Shown here: in pieces, positions 5,247 through 6,373 of the stretch
Numbering within the stretch: position 1 is the stretch's first letter
How the letters are laid out: every line of letters begins with the position of its first letter
Origin: Cytophagales bacterium
GTDB taxonomy: Bacteria; Bacteroidota; Bacteroidia; Cytophagales; Cyclobacteriaceae
Length of the DNA: 6,373 bases
Reading direction: 5' to 3'
Assembly (NCBI GenBank): GCA_003537495.1
Contig: DPSB01000001.1
Location: 1 to 6,373, forward strand
The notes under the pieces: model-generated
What the model was told of the DNA's origin: nothing
The model's input: the letters and a program-made list of their open reading frames with translations, nothing else
Database searches by the model: none
Translations under genes and position numbers: made by a program

Positions 5247-6373
5247 ATGTTTAGCAGGGTGATCAGGATTTTAGGGTTGGGGTTATTTTTAGCAAGCTTA
5301 CCGGTTTCAGTTTGGGCTACCCACATCCGCGCAGGTGAAATTACCTTGCGAAGGAAGGATTGTACTTCTCTAACCTATATCGTAACAATAAACATGTACA
5401 CCGACACGGGTTCGCCAATCCGGTTTGGCGATGGGGAGTTACGATTTGGGGATGGCTCACCGGCTGTTATTACTCCTCAATTACCTAACACATTTCCACC
5501 TGGACTTAATTTACCAACAGAGGTTGGATTTGTAACGTATTCAATTGAACACACTTTTCCTGGGCCCGGACAATACATCATCAGTTACCTGGAAGCTAAT
5601 CGAAATGAAGGTGTGCTGAATATTGCCAATTCCGTAAACACAACTTTCTATATAGAGACTGAAATTATTATCGATCCATTTCTGGGATGTAGTAATACAC
5701 CGGTGTTGTTAGTACCGCCAATCGATAAGGCTTGTACCGGAGTAGCCTTCTTTCACAATCCCGGAGCATTTGATCCCGATGGCGATAGTTTATCGTATGA
5801 GTTCGTGGTTCCTAAAATGAACAAGAACTCGGATGTAATCGCTTACCTCGATCCAAATACCAAAACCTTTTACGATCGTATCGGATTGAATTATGGAACG
5901 GCTAATGAGGCGGGTAACGGTCAACCTATTTTTGAAATTGATCCGGTAACGGGAACCATTACGTGGGATGCTCCTGGCGCACCCGGTGAGTACAATATTG
6001 CCTTTAAAATTATTGAATGGCGCAAAATAGCAGGAACCTGGGTTCAGCAAGGCTATGTAATTCGCAATATGCAGATTATCGTGGAGGATTGTAATAACCA
6101 ACGGCCAGAATTAGAAGTGCCACCCGATTTGTGTGTAGTGGCCGGTGAAACAATTGAGTTCGATGTTTTCGGTACTGATCCCGACTTTGATAGTGTAAAA
6201 ATCGAAGCCTTCTCACAAATATTTTCTATTAATCCCTCGCCAGCCAGTTTTACCCCAACACCAATTCGATTCCAGTTTTTGGCCGCAGGTATTAAAGCTC
6301 GCCAAACATTAACATGGGAAACGGAGTGCAGCCATATTAAAGACCAGCCCTATCAGGTAACATTTAAGATTAC
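5247..6373 (+). CDS. Secreted surface protein with Ig/cadherin-like domains, 5' part only
   Basis: The frame stays open from ATG 5247 to the end of the window (375 full codons); the 3' part lies outside. The ATG is the first start after an in-frame TAA at 5220. Residues 1-24 form a Sec signal peptide: basic MFSRVIR, then a hydrophobic core, with probable cleavage in VWA|THIRAGE. The mature N-terminus (THIRAGEITLRRKDC, then FGDGELRFGDGS) resembles long Bacteroidota surface proteins that carry PKD/Ig-like repeats. Such proteins often end in a gliding-motility-associated or type IX secretion C-terminal domain; that end is not visible here. Two cadherin/Ig-like calcium-type motifs are seen, AFDPDGDSLSYEF (from 174; D176, D178, D180) and GTDPDFDSVKIEAF (from 309; D311, D313, D315). 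Cysteines at 39, 148, 163, 282, 296 and 361 suggest disulfides. A role as adhesin or cell-surface filament is inferred. Confidence 0.87.
   Translation, partial: MFSRVIRILGLGLFLASLPVSVWATHIRAGEITLRRKDCTSLTYIVTINMYTDTGSPIRFGDGELRFGDGSPAVITPQLPNTFPPGLNLPTEVGFVTYSIEHTFPGPGQYIISYLEANRNEGVLNIANSVNTTFYIETEIIIDPFLGCSNTPVLLVPPIDKACTGVAFFHNPGAFDPDGDSLSYEFVVPKMNKNSDVIAYLDPNTKTFYDRIGLNYGTANEAGNGQPIFEIDPVTGTITWDAPGAPGEYNIAFKIIEWRKIAGTWVQQGYVIRNMQIIVEDCNNQRPELEVPPDLCVVAGETIEFDVFGTDPDFDSVKIEAFSQIFSINPSPASFTPTPIRFQFLAAGIKARQTLTWETECSHIKDQPYQVTFKI

Noticed and set aside
5790..6101. Minus-strand open frame within the surface-protein gene
   Set aside because: The plus-strand frame here has a signal peptide and DPDGD-type motifs and is open through the whole region; the minus-strand product looks random.
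1..6373. CRISPR arrays, tRNA/rRNA genes, insertion sequences, attachment sites or defence systems
   Set aside because: No regularly spaced repeats, tRNA-like folds, transposase or integrase motifs were seen; the gene content is mainly housekeeping.

Overview
The window looks like a piece of a Bacteroidota chromosome, most likely from a Cytophagales-like free-living bacterium. Three observations point there. Two sites match the Bacteroidota housekeeping promoter (TTG, 19-nt spacer, TAnnTTTG) exactly. Most genes lack a clear Shine-Dalgarno sequence at the usual distance. The truncated gene at the right end has the secreted 'THIRAGEI' N-terminus typical of Bacteroidota gliding/surface-adhesin-like proteins. 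The species assignment is inference.

Left part (+ strand). At 70-915 is a membrane-anchored pentapeptide-repeat protein: two transmembrane helices followed by 24 pentapeptides in unbroken register. It is followed by a promoter-like site (918-947), a strong intrinsic terminator (961-1002), then greA (1054-1530) and a HIT-family protein (1530-1928) joined by a TGATG stop/start overlap. The terminator lies downstream of the best greA promoter candidate, so the greA leader may be attenuated.

Middle part (- strand). A PlsB-like acyltransferase (4652-2958) and gpsA (2974-1925) form an overlapping pair. GpsA makes sn-glycerol-3-phosphate, and the acyltransferase probably acylates it in the first step of phospholipid synthesis. 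gpsA has a TTG start inside the acyltransferase gene. The gpsA and HIT stop codons share a TTAA on opposite strands, so the two operons converge with no intergenic space. A consensus promoter sits just upstream of the acyltransferase gene. Upstream of that is an unrecognised 80-residue protein (4952-4710).

Right part. A 294-bp AT-rich divergent intergenic region (4953-5246) carries two notable inverted repeats. It is followed by the 5' part of a large secreted, Ig/cadherin-like surface protein (5247 to beyond the window end) with a signal peptide.

Most of the window is ordinary housekeeping sequence. The points most worth a second look are the greA leader terminator, the gpsA/acyltransferase overlap with an altered acyltransferase motif, and the dyads before the surface-protein gene. 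I did not find convincing evidence for a wholly new system.
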